From: Gammaproteobacteria bacterium | GTDB lineage: Bacteria; Pseudomonadota; Gammaproteobacteria; JABDBA01 | NCBI GenBank assembly: GCA_013288885.1 | Contig: JABDBA010000001.1 | Location: 273,840 to 337,839 of the forward strand | DNA: 64,000 bases | Reading direction: 5' to 3' | In this document: positions 10,201-16,691 of the stretch, in pieces | Position numbering within the stretch: the first letter of the stretch is position 1 | Layout of the letters: each line of letters opens with the position of its first letter | Notes under the pieces: generated by a model | The model's input: only the letters and a program-made list of their open reading frames with translations | What the model was told of the DNA's origin: nothing | Databases searched by the model: none | Position numbers and translations under genes: made by a program

Positions 10201-10768
10201 GATATGGCAAATCGCTGCCAGTGGGGAACAAATCTAAAATTGATCCACGCACGGCAAACTCGCCATGCTCGATCACTTGAGCGACACAACGATAACCGCT
10301 GCGTTCTAAACGCTTGCGCATACTATCGAGATCAATTTTATCGCCGCGATCAAAACTAAAACTTGATCCTTCCAAAAAAGTAGTGGGTGATAATCGTTGT
10401 AATAGGGTGGTGATCGGTACGATCAATATACCGCGTTCTAAATGCGGTAATTGTGCTAAAGTATGCAGACGTTGCGAAACAATATCTTGGTGCGGCGAAA
10501 AATTGTCATACGGTAAGGTTTCCCAATCGGGGAAGCTTAAAATATTTAACTCGGGCGCAAAAAAATTAAACGCTTGTTCGAGTTGGTTGGCGGCCAGCAT
10601 ATCAGTGGTGATGACTAACACCGGGCCAGAGTGCGTGCGTGCGGCACAACTGATCGCCAAAGCAAAACTGCTACCCTGTAAATTGCCAAATTCCAGACGA
10701 TTGTCGTGTTTTTTGGGTAGTGGGGGATTGAATGCTGTTATGACTTGCATGATATACTGTTCACTCAT
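7298..10768 (-). CDS. mfd: Transcription-repair coupling factor Mfd
   Basis: 1156 residues, the normal length. Order: UvrB-like N-terminal region (MSEQ start; FPDWETLPYDNFSPH, GRYLGL further on), RNA-polymerase-interacting domain (VHIDHGVGRYLGL near residue 490), then a RecG-like SF2 translocase with Walker A GDVGFGKTE, DEEH box VIDEEHRFGV and motif VI QLRGRVGRS, and a C-terminal TRCF domain. Mfd pushes stalled RNA polymerase off DNA and recruits UvrA for strand-specific repair. It is transcribed alone, leftward, convergent with csp. Its 3' end abuts the 101-bp palindrome. The ATG at 10768 is the likely start; a Met six residues later is an alternative. Confidence 0.97.
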   Translation of the reverse strand: MSEQYIMQVITAFNPPLPKKHDNRLEFGNLQGSSFALAISCAARTHSGPVLVITTDMLAANQLEQAFNFFAPELNILSFPDWETLPYDNFSPHQDIVSQRLHTLAQLPHLERGILIVPITTLLQRLSPTTFLEGSSFSFDRGDKIDLDSMRKRLERSGYRCVAQVIEHGEFAVRGSILDLFPTGSDLPYRIDLFDQDIDTIRTFDPETQRSLETVQQIRLLPAREFPITETAITHFRQKWREQFSGNPLNCPIYQDVSQGFYPPGIEYYLPFFFEQTATLLDYLPTNSMLFHVGATHNHGEKFWAEINERYEQHRYDVTRPLLEPKQLYLNVGDLFAQLSTFPQILLHTDAVAESAGKFNFATQTPPELLINNKAETPLAAIADFLTQTDARVLFCAETAGRRETLLDLLKTIQIFPKNFSTWQEFLQSAEKIGITIAPLEQGLYLIDPALVLIAETQIFGQQVMQRRRRKAKSFDSDAAIRNLAELTVGAPVVHIDHGVGRYLGLQILEIHSTPAEFLMLEYANNAKLYVPVANLQLVSRYSGVDLEHAPLNRLGSPEWEKAKKKSAEQIHDVAVELLDIYAKRAAHQGHAFVNPAAQYAAFAAGFPFEETHDQQQAIEQVIVDMQSPRVMDRLICGDVGFGKTEVAMRAAFIAVQDGKQVAILVPTTLLAQQHYQNFKDRFADWPVNIEVISRFRSAQEQKKVLENLGKGSVDIVIGTHRLLQSDLKFKNLGLLVIDEEHRFGVQQKEKLKALRSQVDVLTMTATPIPRTLNMAMSGLRELSIIATPPARRLSIKTFVRERNPSLMREAILRELLRGGQIYFLHNTVETIERCADEIAKLVPEARMAIAHGQMHERELERVMADFYHRHFNVLVCTTIIETGIDVPTANTIIIDRADKFGLAQLHQLRGRVGRSHHQAYAYLMTPPEKTITKDAIKRLDAIAAFEDLGAGFTLATHDLEIRGAGELLGEEQSGSIQAIGFSLYMELLEHAVAALKSGKEPALDKPLRSGTEIELPIPALIPEIFIPDIHTRLVFYKRIANAKDHEALHDLQVEMIDRFGLLPDGTKNLFQMAELKLKAHALGIRKIDASTQAVRIEFEEKPNIDPTIILQLIQKQPKLYKLDGPNRLRFTPPAAENKIDIAQLEALLTQLAAQK

Positions 10769-10785
10769 ATCTAATGATTACTGAC

Positions 10786-10821
10786 GTAGGTCGGCTCAAG
10801 GAGCGTAGCGACGGAGCCGAC
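10786..10821 (+). repeat. REP-like palindromic repeat, copy C
   Basis: GTAGGTCGGCTCAAGGAG followed by CGTAGCGACGGAGCCGAC, in the 74-bp gap between mfd and the chagasin-like gene. GTCGGCTC pairs with GAGCCGAC. It is the same family as the copies at 7074 and 7129. Confidence 0.65.
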
Positions 10822-10842
10822 ATGCGATGTTAAGGAGAAATT

Positions 10843-11271
10843 ATGTTTACGCCCATTAGAAATACAATTAAATCGATATTTTATTACAGTTTATTTGCCA
10901 TTATGGTTGGCTGTTATAGCAGCGCTAATGCCGCCCCTAAGCCTTCGCCTAGCGTGTCGGATCCTGGCAAAACGATAATGGTATCACAAACCGCCCCTGA
11001 ATTTACCATAACCTTAGCGGCCAACCCATCGACCGGCTATTCCTGGTTTGTTGCCGATTATGATCCGCAATTTATCACGGTTATCAAACACAGTTATCAA
11101 GCCCCCATCAGCCAACTGGTAGGTGCACGTGGCATAGATGTGTGGAATTTTAAAGTAAACCCCGCCGCTTTCACCGCCCCTCACCTCCTCAAAATCGACA
11201 TGCTCTATGCCCGCCCGTGGAACGCCCACGATAACAGCAATAAAACCGAGTTTATGGTGGCGACGCAGTAG
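10843..11271 (+). CDS. Chagasin-like cysteine-protease inhibitor (I42 family)
   Basis: 142 residues with a strong AAGGAG site 7 nt before the ATG. The N-terminus is a signal peptide; it may end at a lipobox-like MVGC or be cut after SANA. The mature part carries the three inhibitor loops of the chagasin/ICP family: NPSTGYSW (about residues 61-68), a GARGIDVWNFK block and LLKIDMLYARPW. Family members block papain-like cysteine proteases. In a host-associated bacterium it could protect the cell envelope or act on host lysosomal proteases; this is inference. It is monocistronic and followed by a GC-rich hairpin. Confidence 0.85.
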   Translation: MFTPIRNTIKSIFYYSLFAIMVGCYSSANAAPKPSPSVSDPGKTIMVSQTAPEFTITLAANPSTGYSWFVADYDPQFITVIKHSYQAPISQLVGARGIDVWNFKVNPAAFTAPHLLKIDMLYARPWNAHDNSNKTEFMVATQ

Positions 11272-11300
11272 ATTTACCTCCTTCCCCAAATCCCCCCTAG

Positions 11301-11321
11301 CCCCCCTTTTTCAAAGGGGGG
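11301..11321 (+). terminator. GC-rich hairpin after the chagasin-like gene
   Basis: CCCCCCTTT (11301-11309), loop TTC, AAAGGGGGG (11313-11321): a 9-bp stem 30 bp past the stop. There is no clean T run after it, so termination is probable rather than certain. Confidence 0.55.
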
Positions 11322-11352
11322 AACAGAAAATTATTTTCAAAACCACCCTTTT

Positions 11353-11386
11353 CTTAAGGTTTCCTTAAGGATTGGTGGAGTACAAT
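11353..11386 (+). promoter_or_regulatory. PmrA-box promoter of kinase gene 1
   Basis: CTTAAG (11353-11358), GTTTC, CTTAAG (11364-11369), then TACAAT (11381-11386) as -10. Two TTAA-centred hexamers 5 bp apart are the PmrA box known from enterobacteria and, as cTTAAt-type repeats, from PmrA-controlled Dot/Icm effector genes of Legionella and Coxiella. The box takes the place of the -35 element. The same arrangement occurs at 13730. Confidence 0.7.
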
Positions 11387-11397
11387 CCAGCCTTCGG

Positions 11398-11469
11398 TAA
11401 AGGTTAACCAGCCGCTAGTGGGGCCATGCCCCCTAGCACCATTTGTCATTAGGAACAAATAAGGAGATC
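11398..11469 (+). promoter_or_regulatory. Conserved leader shared with kinase gene 2
   Basis: TAAAGGTTAAC (11398-11408) starts 17 bp after the first base of the -10, exactly as at 13774. A 29-nt segment (11441-11469), identical to 13802-13830, contains the dyad ATTTGT-8 nt-ACAAAT followed by AAGGAG. Between the two shared blocks this copy has an extra hairpin (GCTAG at 11414-11418 with CTAGC at 11433-11437). The AAGGAG is 5 nt before a tiny ORF (ATG CAA CTA TAA, 11472-11483), not the main start. The leader could control translation. Confidence 0.6.
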
Positions 11470-11501
11470 TCATGCAACTATAAAAAATAAGTGAGTTGAA
11501 A

Positions 11502-13691
11502 ATGCAGCCAAAAAAGCAGCCAGCAGCCCCATCATCATTATTGGGTTCAGAATCTTCGGAAATTACATCATTTAGATCATTATCATTGCGTTCAGAATCT
11601 CCGGACAGGCCATCGTTGTTATTAGGAGGCCGTTCTTCATCCCCTGTAGAATCCAGGCGTACGCCTTCGCCTCCGTTATCAAGAGCAAGTTCAAGAGCTT
11701 CAATCCCTGAAATGTCTGATGGTGATGATGAAGATGCTGCGTATAGTTCTGAAGAAGACACTGGGGTTCCACGGCCGATACCACTTTCAAATGCATCATC
11801 AACGGCATCAACCGCTAGTACTGCCAGCCGTAGGCCTACTACTGCGCTGCGGAGCGATGCTAATTTTTTGAAGAACAATGTTCCACTACTTCCACATGAA
11901 TTAGTACCATTGCCTGATTCTGATGATGAACAAGAAACACTACAAGGAGCACAACAACAAGAAGAAGATGAAAAGGATGAAGAATTAGAAGCTCTTAATC
12001 GTGAGGTACATGGTATCAGCATGGAACCTGGCCATTTACATAATATGCCTCGTTCGGATAGTACATTAAGCCTTAGAGTAGGAAAAACAAAACCAAGATT
12101 TGATATTCCACTATCAGCATTAGCTACATTGGCGAAAGAAGAAAAAATTCTTCCCCAAGTTAAAAGTGATCATGGGAAAAGCAAAAACCAAGCTGTTGGT
12201 TTTCATCTTACCGGGTCACCTAAGAAAGCCAAAATAAAGGTCGAGGTAGAAAATCACGGCAGCACTGTTGTCAAAAGCACCCATTCCTCACCGAATAGAG
12301 TACCACTCTCGCCCGTAAAAACTAACGCGGCCGAGGGAGTCACTCAGTTAGCACCAGTAACAAGTAGTCGTAAGCTTTTTATACATACTCCATCTGTAGT
12401 TGTTCCTCCTGAAAATAATCAAACTACGCCTTTATATGCTTTAGATGAGAAAACGATTATTGGGGAAGTAAGCCGCGTCAAAGAGGGAGAAAATCAAGTA
12501 TTAGAATTTACTCTATTTAATAAAAATGGAAATCGCTTTACCTTTAAAATAGCTAATAAACCCGACAAAGATTGCCCCAAAGGTACAACCGCTGTCTTTA
12601 AAACTATCACTACCCATCCTGATCTGGGTGTAAAAATATCAAAAAGACCAGAAGAATTGATTAAAACTGGTGGCCTCACGCTACCTAAACAAATGTTTGA
12701 TCGGGAAGTGCAAGAAAATAAAATTTTTTTAGCTTACACTTTTGGCAGGGCGGCGCAAGTGAATGCAATTTTAGATCTTAAAAGCACTGAAACTGACCAT
12801 GATGTATTCTATTATGACGGCAAGTTTTTTTTAGTGATGAAAAAAATTAATGGTATGGAGCTGTTTTATTATATTAAAAAAAATAAATTACAAGAAAAAT
12901 TCAACCCTTTTCAGCGACTCAAATTATTTCGTGATCTTTGTGAAAAAGTTGATCGATTACGTCCGTATAGAATTGTTCATAGAGATATCAGTGACTCTAA
13001 TATACTGATCGATGATAAGGATATTTATTTAATTGACGGCGGTGCAGCGCGTACTCTTGCTGAAATGGCGACGGCATATAAATATCCTGGCGGGTTTGCT
13101 GTAGAATATTTGGATGAAGAAAATCTAGATTTATATGAAAATATTCCACCACAAGTTCCTCAATTTGATATTAAATCAGATGCCTATGCAGTAGGGCAAA
13201 TAGCAAAATTAATGTTCCCAGAATTTTTTCAATTGCTTAAAGAAACACCTGCTGCTGGGTTTGCAGAAAAAATAGTAACAGATCCATTTTGGTCAAAGAT
13301 AGTTGTTTTAATCAACAGTCTAACTTGTGAAGATTATGATAATAGGAATCCTTTATTTGAAATCTTACCTGCTTTGAATGAAGCCGTAGCATTTTTAGAA
13401 AATGCTAGGCTGGAAAAAGAAAAAACTGAAGCAGCAAAAGATCAGCGAGCGCAGAAACAGAACCCACTGCCAGCGTTACCAACTGATAAAAATCTAACGC
13501 AATCTTGGCAAGCAGCAAGGTCGAAAGCGACAGACGCTGCTTTACTCTCTAACCATGGTTTTATTAGTTCTTCCCATTCACCATCTGATGAAAGATCTAC
13601 CGAAAATGTTCACGCAGGATTACCGAGAGGTACACGTCCGGAAGATGATAGAGGTGGGAAACGCCAACGCGTACCGGTAAACCGATTATGA
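11502..13691 (+). CDS. Eukaryotic-like protein kinase, putative secreted effector
   Basis: 729 residues. The ATG at 11502 is chosen over an in-frame TTG at 11496 because it aligns with the start of the sister gene at 13866. Residues 1-290 are disordered, Ser/Glu/Pro-rich. A kinase domain follows: candidate ATP-binding Lys367 (TTAVFKTI), catalytic loop HRDISDSNIL (Asp495, Asn500) and DGG (Asp512) in place of DFG. The HRDIS form resembles FunK1/aminoglycoside-kinase-like enzymes. A Lys/Glu-rich helix and polar tail end the protein. All key catalytic residues are present, so activity is plausible. The PmrA-type promoter and domain build suggest a Dot/Icm effector; secretion is inference. Host target unknown. 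Confidence 0.8.
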   Translation: MQPKKQPAAPSSLLGSESSEITSFRSLSLRSESPDRPSLLLGGRSSSPVESRRTPSPPLSRASSRASIPEMSDGDDEDAAYSSEEDTGVPRPIPLSNASSTASTASTASRRPTTALRSDANFLKNNVPLLPHELVPLPDSDDEQETLQGAQQQEEDEKDEELEALNREVHGISMEPGHLHNMPRSDSTLSLRVGKTKPRFDIPLSALATLAKEEKILPQVKSDHGKSKNQAVGFHLTGSPKKAKIKVEVENHGSTVVKSTHSSPNRVPLSPVKTNAAEGVTQLAPVTSSRKLFIHTPSVVVPPENNQTTPLYALDEKTIIGEVSRVKEGENQVLEFTLFNKNGNRFTFKIANKPDKDCPKGTTAVFKTITTHPDLGVKISKRPEELIKTGGLTLPKQMFDREVQENKIFLAYTFGRAAQVNAILDLKSTETDHDVFYYDGKFFLVMKKINGMELFYYIKKNKLQEKFNPFQRLKLFRDLCEKVDRLRPYRIVHRDISDSNILIDDKDIYLIDGGAARTLAEMATAYKYPGGFAVEYLDEENLDLYENIPPQVPQFDIKSDAYAVGQIAKLMFPEFFQLLKETPAAGFAEKIVTDPFWSKIVVLINSLTCEDYDNRNPLFEILPALNEAVAFLENARLEKEKTEAAKDQRAQKQNPLPALPTDKNLTQSWQAARSKATDAALLSNHGFISSSHSPSDERSTENVHAGLPRGTRPEDDRGGKRQRVPVNRL

Positions 13692-13698
13692 AGGAATA

Positions 13699-13724
13699 GG
13701 GGCCAAGATCGTAGACTTGACCCC
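13699..13724 (+). terminator. Possible hairpin between the two kinase genes
   Basis: GGGG-C-CAAG (13699-13707) pairs with CTTG-A-CCCC (13716-13724) with one mismatch, 7 nt after the stop of kinase gene 1 and just before the next PmrA box. No T run follows. Confidence 0.35.
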
Positions 13725-13729
13725 ATCCC

Positions 13730-13762
13730 CTTAAGATTTCCTTAAGGTTTCAGTGGTACAAT
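13730..13762 (+). promoter_or_regulatory. PmrA-box promoter of kinase gene 2
   Basis: CTTAAG (13730-13735), ATTTC, CTTAAG (13741-13746), then TGGTACAAT with the -10 TACAAT at 13757-13762. Hexamers, 5-bp gap and ~10-bp distance to the -10 repeat the arrangement at 11353, so both genes should respond to the same regulator. Confidence 0.7.
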
Positions 13763-13773
13763 ATCGTATGCGT

Positions 13774-13830
13774 TAAAGGTTAACAATATACATTCATTTA
13801 CATTTGTCATTAGGAACAAATAAGGAGATC
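13774..13830 (+). promoter_or_regulatory. Conserved leader of kinase gene 2
   Basis: It carries TAAAGGTTAAC (13774-13784) and the 29-nt block (13802-13830) identical to 11441-11469, including the ATTTGT/ACAAAT dyad and AAGGAG. The AAGGAG lies 37 nt before the ATG at 13866, too far to act directly as a ribosome binding site; AAGTGA nearer the ATG is weak. Conservation therefore suggests another role for the block. Confidence 0.6.
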
Positions 13831-13865
13831 AGAGAACAACATTTTTTAAAATAAGTGATATAAAC

Positions 13866-15278
13866 ATGTCTCCAAAAAACTCAGCAAAGCAAAAATCCAA
13901 ACCGATACTTGGTCATAAACGATCTATACAAAAAACCATCAATGATTACGAGCAGTTTTTTGTTGCTCGAATTGATCCTATAGACGAATATGAAGAGCAG
14001 GCAGTAGGGGATAATATCGTAAGTTCCCCAGATAATATAGAAGAAGATAAAGAGGAAATGCCGCCAGTATTCGTAAGAGATGATATCGAAAGTTTCTCAG
14101 ATGATGAATCTGAAAAACATGAAGCGGTCGATGATTGCGAAATAGCTTCTTCATCCAGTCAAGTCGTTAGTTCGCAATCAAATATGCCATCTGATCAGGT
14201 TCATATTGATCAGGAACAAAAATATACGCAACAAAATCTTATCCTCGGCGGTAAGACCTATCAAATTTTAGAAGAAAGTAGTTCTTTTCAGCTGCCTGGT
14301 GTGAAAATTGAAAACTTTAAAGTAACTCGTGATGAAAAAATCTATATTGTTAAAAAATTTACTCCGACAGAATTATTAGTTGAAGGATCTCTTCGTTCAT
14401 CACGGCAAACTTATTTTGAAGAACCTATGGTTGATAAGTTGGTAAAAGCGCAAAAAGATATAGCTACTGGATTGGATCTTGAGGTTTTTTCAGTTGCTGA
14501 TAATAATGGGTCTTATTTATTTACTACAGAAATACCAGGCAAACCATTAAGAGAGGTAATGACTCAGCTTTCATTGCTTGCTAAAGTAAGAATAGCAGTT
14601 CAGTTGTGTGAACAACTTGCAATAATAAGTGGCGAAGGAAACTTATTAAAGAACCAAAAAAGAAAGGGGATTAGCAACAGTTATATTCTTAGAAATATTC
14701 ATGAAGATAATATTCTATTTGATCCTGAAAAAAACCAAGCTAGATTTATTAATTTCAATAATGCAATTAATGTTGCGCAAGCTCAACAAGCTCGGCCAAA
14801 AAGAAATCAACCGGCTGATCCAGTTACCTCAATGCTTGTTCAATTTGTCGCTAGTGAAGATATTTTAGATAAAGAAAATCATAAAAAATCTAGGGCGAAA
14901 AGACCGGTGCTTTTCAGTAAAGCATCGGATATTTACGCACTAGGATTATTGTTAAGCAATTTATTTGGTCTTAATAAATATCGAGGAATACGCGAATTTA
15001 GTTTCATAAAAATTGAATCACTTATTAAAGGAATGCTATCACCTGCAGCTGCTAGGCCTAATATATCTACTATAATTAGACGGTTTAATAACATTCTAAA
15101 TGTTTTAGTCGGCCAAGAGTTTTTAGCTGATCTAAATGCAGAGCGTGAGATAAGCACCTCTTTTGCATCTTCAATGCATCGATGCGATTTGAATAGCAAC
15201 GGCAAAAGATCAAGATGCGAAACTGTTGAGCAACCAACAGTTCACAATCGACCAGTGATCAGTTGGCCTTATTTATAA
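13866..15278 (+). CDS. Kinase-fold protein, probable pseudokinase effector
   Basis: 470 residues. An acidic disordered N-terminus (~110 residues) precedes a diverged kinase-like domain. The catalytic loop reads LRNIHEDNILF where HRDLKPENILL is expected, so the catalytic Asp is Asn277, and the DFG position reads NFN (Asn296). Both metal/catalytic aspartates are gone, indicating a pseudokinase. A candidate ATP lysine remains in IYIVKKF. Promoter and leader are near-identical to those of the intact kinase upstream, and the N-terminal MSPKNSAKQ resembles MQPKKQP, so the two genes look like diverged duplicates and may act together. The 3' end overlaps the convergent PIN-PhoH gene by 6 bp. Effector status is inference. 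Confidence 0.7.
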   Translation: MSPKNSAKQKSKPILGHKRSIQKTINDYEQFFVARIDPIDEYEEQAVGDNIVSSPDNIEEDKEEMPPVFVRDDIESFSDDESEKHEAVDDCEIASSSSQVVSSQSNMPSDQVHIDQEQKYTQQNLILGGKTYQILEESSSFQLPGVKIENFKVTRDEKIYIVKKFTPTELLVEGSLRSSRQTYFEEPMVDKLVKAQKDIATGLDLEVFSVADNNGSYLFTTEIPGKPLREVMTQLSLLAKVRIAVQLCEQLAIISGEGNLLKNQKRKGISNSYILRNIHEDNILFDPEKNQARFINFNNAINVAQAQQARPKRNQPADPVTSMLVQFVASEDILDKENHKKSRAKRPVLFSKASDIYALGLLLSNLFGLNKYRGIREFSFIKIESLIKGMLSPAAARPNISTIIRRFNNILNVLVGQEFLADLNAEREISTSFASSMHRCDLNSNGKRSRCETVEQPTVHNRPVISWPYL

Positions 15279-16691
15279 AACCTCGGTCGCAAAATCGGCT
15301 AAGCGAGAGCGTTCGCCACGCACTAATGTAATATGTGCGCTGTGGCTCCATGATTTAAAACGATCAACGATGTAGGTTAAGCCGCAGTTGGTTTCGGTTA
15401 GATACGGTGTGTCGATTTGACCAATGTCACCTAAGCAAACAATTTTAGTGCCAGGGCCTGCGCGCGTGATCAGTGTTTTGATTTGTTTGGGGGTGAGGTT
15501 TTGTGCTTCGTCGATAATAATATATTTATTTAAAAAAGTGCGACCACGCATAAAATTTAATGAGCGGATTTTGATGCGATTGCGTAATAAATCTTCTGCT
15601 GCTTCGCGTTCCCAATCCATAGTGTCGTGATGCACAGTGTGTAACACTTCTAAATTATCTAATAGTGCGCCCATCCACGGTGTCATTTTATCTTCTTCGG
15701 TGCCCGGTAAAAAACCAATGTCTTCACCCACCGGCACGGTGACACGGGTCATAATAATTTCGCGATAAATATTTTTTTCTAATACTTGGGTCAAGCCTGC
15801 CGCCAATGATAACAATGTTTTACCACTACCTGCCGAACCAATAAGCGTCACTAAATCAACAGCAGGATCCATCAACGCGTTGAGCGCAAAATTTTGTTCT
15901 ATATTCCGTGCCGTGATGCCCCATACCGCATGTTTAGTATGACGAAATTCGGTGATAACTTCGACCACTGCAGTATCACCTTCTATTTGTCGCACGATTG
16001 CTTCAAACGGCGGGTTGTCTTCTAAATAAATACCATCGTTGATAAACCAAGTGGCGACTAAAGGCCCAGTAACGCGATAAAAAGTGCGGCCTGACTCTTG
16101 CCATGAATTAACATCTTTGCCATGCGTATCCCAAAAATCTGCCGTTAATTTATGAATACCACGATGTAACATACTAATATCTTGCAACACCCGATCATTA
16201 AAATAATCTTCGGTGTGTGTGCCTAAAATACTGGCTTTAATACGTAAGTTAATATCTTTAGAAACTAAAGTCACTTGCCGATCAGGATGTTTCTTTTGCA
16301 ATGCAATAGTAATAGCCAGAATACTATTATCAGGATTGTTACCCGGCATACCAGAAGGTAGCGGGCTTGGTACTATACTTTCGGTTTGAAAAAATAAACT
16401 TCCCGTGGGCGGCGTTTTAACCGCTAAATTGGGCAATAAATTAAAAGACAGACCATGCTCAATTTGGTCGTGAGTGGCTTCGACCATGAGCTTATCGAGC
16501 AAACGCGCTGTTTGCCGCACGTTGCGCGCAATTTCAGTGGAACCTTTTTTCCAGCGATCAAGTTCTTCTAATACCACCATGGGTAAATAGACATCGTGTT
16601 CAGCGAAGTGAAACAACGACATTGGGTCGTGCATCAAGACGTTGGTATCGAGCACAAATAAACGGGTATTCAAATCGCTTTTCTTAGTCAT
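15273..16691 (-). CDS. PIN domain-PhoH family ATPase
   Basis: 472 residues from ATG 16691; an upstream GTG at 16727 lies inside the malic enzyme frame and is less likely. Residues ~8-130 are a PIN nuclease domain (RLFVLDTNVLMHDP with the first metal Asp, then EELDRWKKG and DNSILAIT). The C-terminal half is a PhoH ATPase with Walker A GSAGSGKT and Walker B IIIDEAQNLTP. PIN-PhoH fusions are proposed RNA helicase-nucleases, known in mycobacteria and widespread in gammaproteobacteria. Start and malic enzyme stop overlap, so the two genes form an operon. Confidence 0.92.
   Translation of the reverse strand: MTKKSDLNTRLFVLDTNVLMHDPMSLFHFAEHDVYLPMVVLEELDRWKKGSTEIARNVRQTARLLDKLMVEATHDQIEHGLSFNLLPNLAVKTPPTGSLFFQTESIVPSPLPSGMPGNNPDNSILAITIALQKKHPDRQVTLVSKDINLRIKASILGTHTEDYFNDRVLQDISMLHRGIHKLTADFWDTHGKDVNSWQESGRTFYRVTGPLVATWFINDGIYLEDNPPFEAIVRQIEGDTAVVEVITEFRHTKHAVWGITARNIEQNFALNALMDPAVDLVTLIGSAGSGKTLLSLAAGLTQVLEKNIYREIIMTRVTVPVGEDIGFLPGTEEDKMTPWMGALLDNLEVLHTVHHDTMDWEREAAEDLLRNRIKIRSLNFMRGRTFLNKYIIIDEAQNLTPKQIKTLITRAGPGTKIVCLGDIGQIDTPYLTETNCGLTYIVDRFKSWSHSAHITLVRGERSRLADFATEVL

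Noticed and set aside
11354-12022. Long minus-strand reading frame opposite the start of kinase gene 1
   Set aside because: Low-complexity Ser/Asn/Asp content mirrors the Ser-rich disordered region of the real gene, and the plus strand has promoter, leader and kinase motifs.
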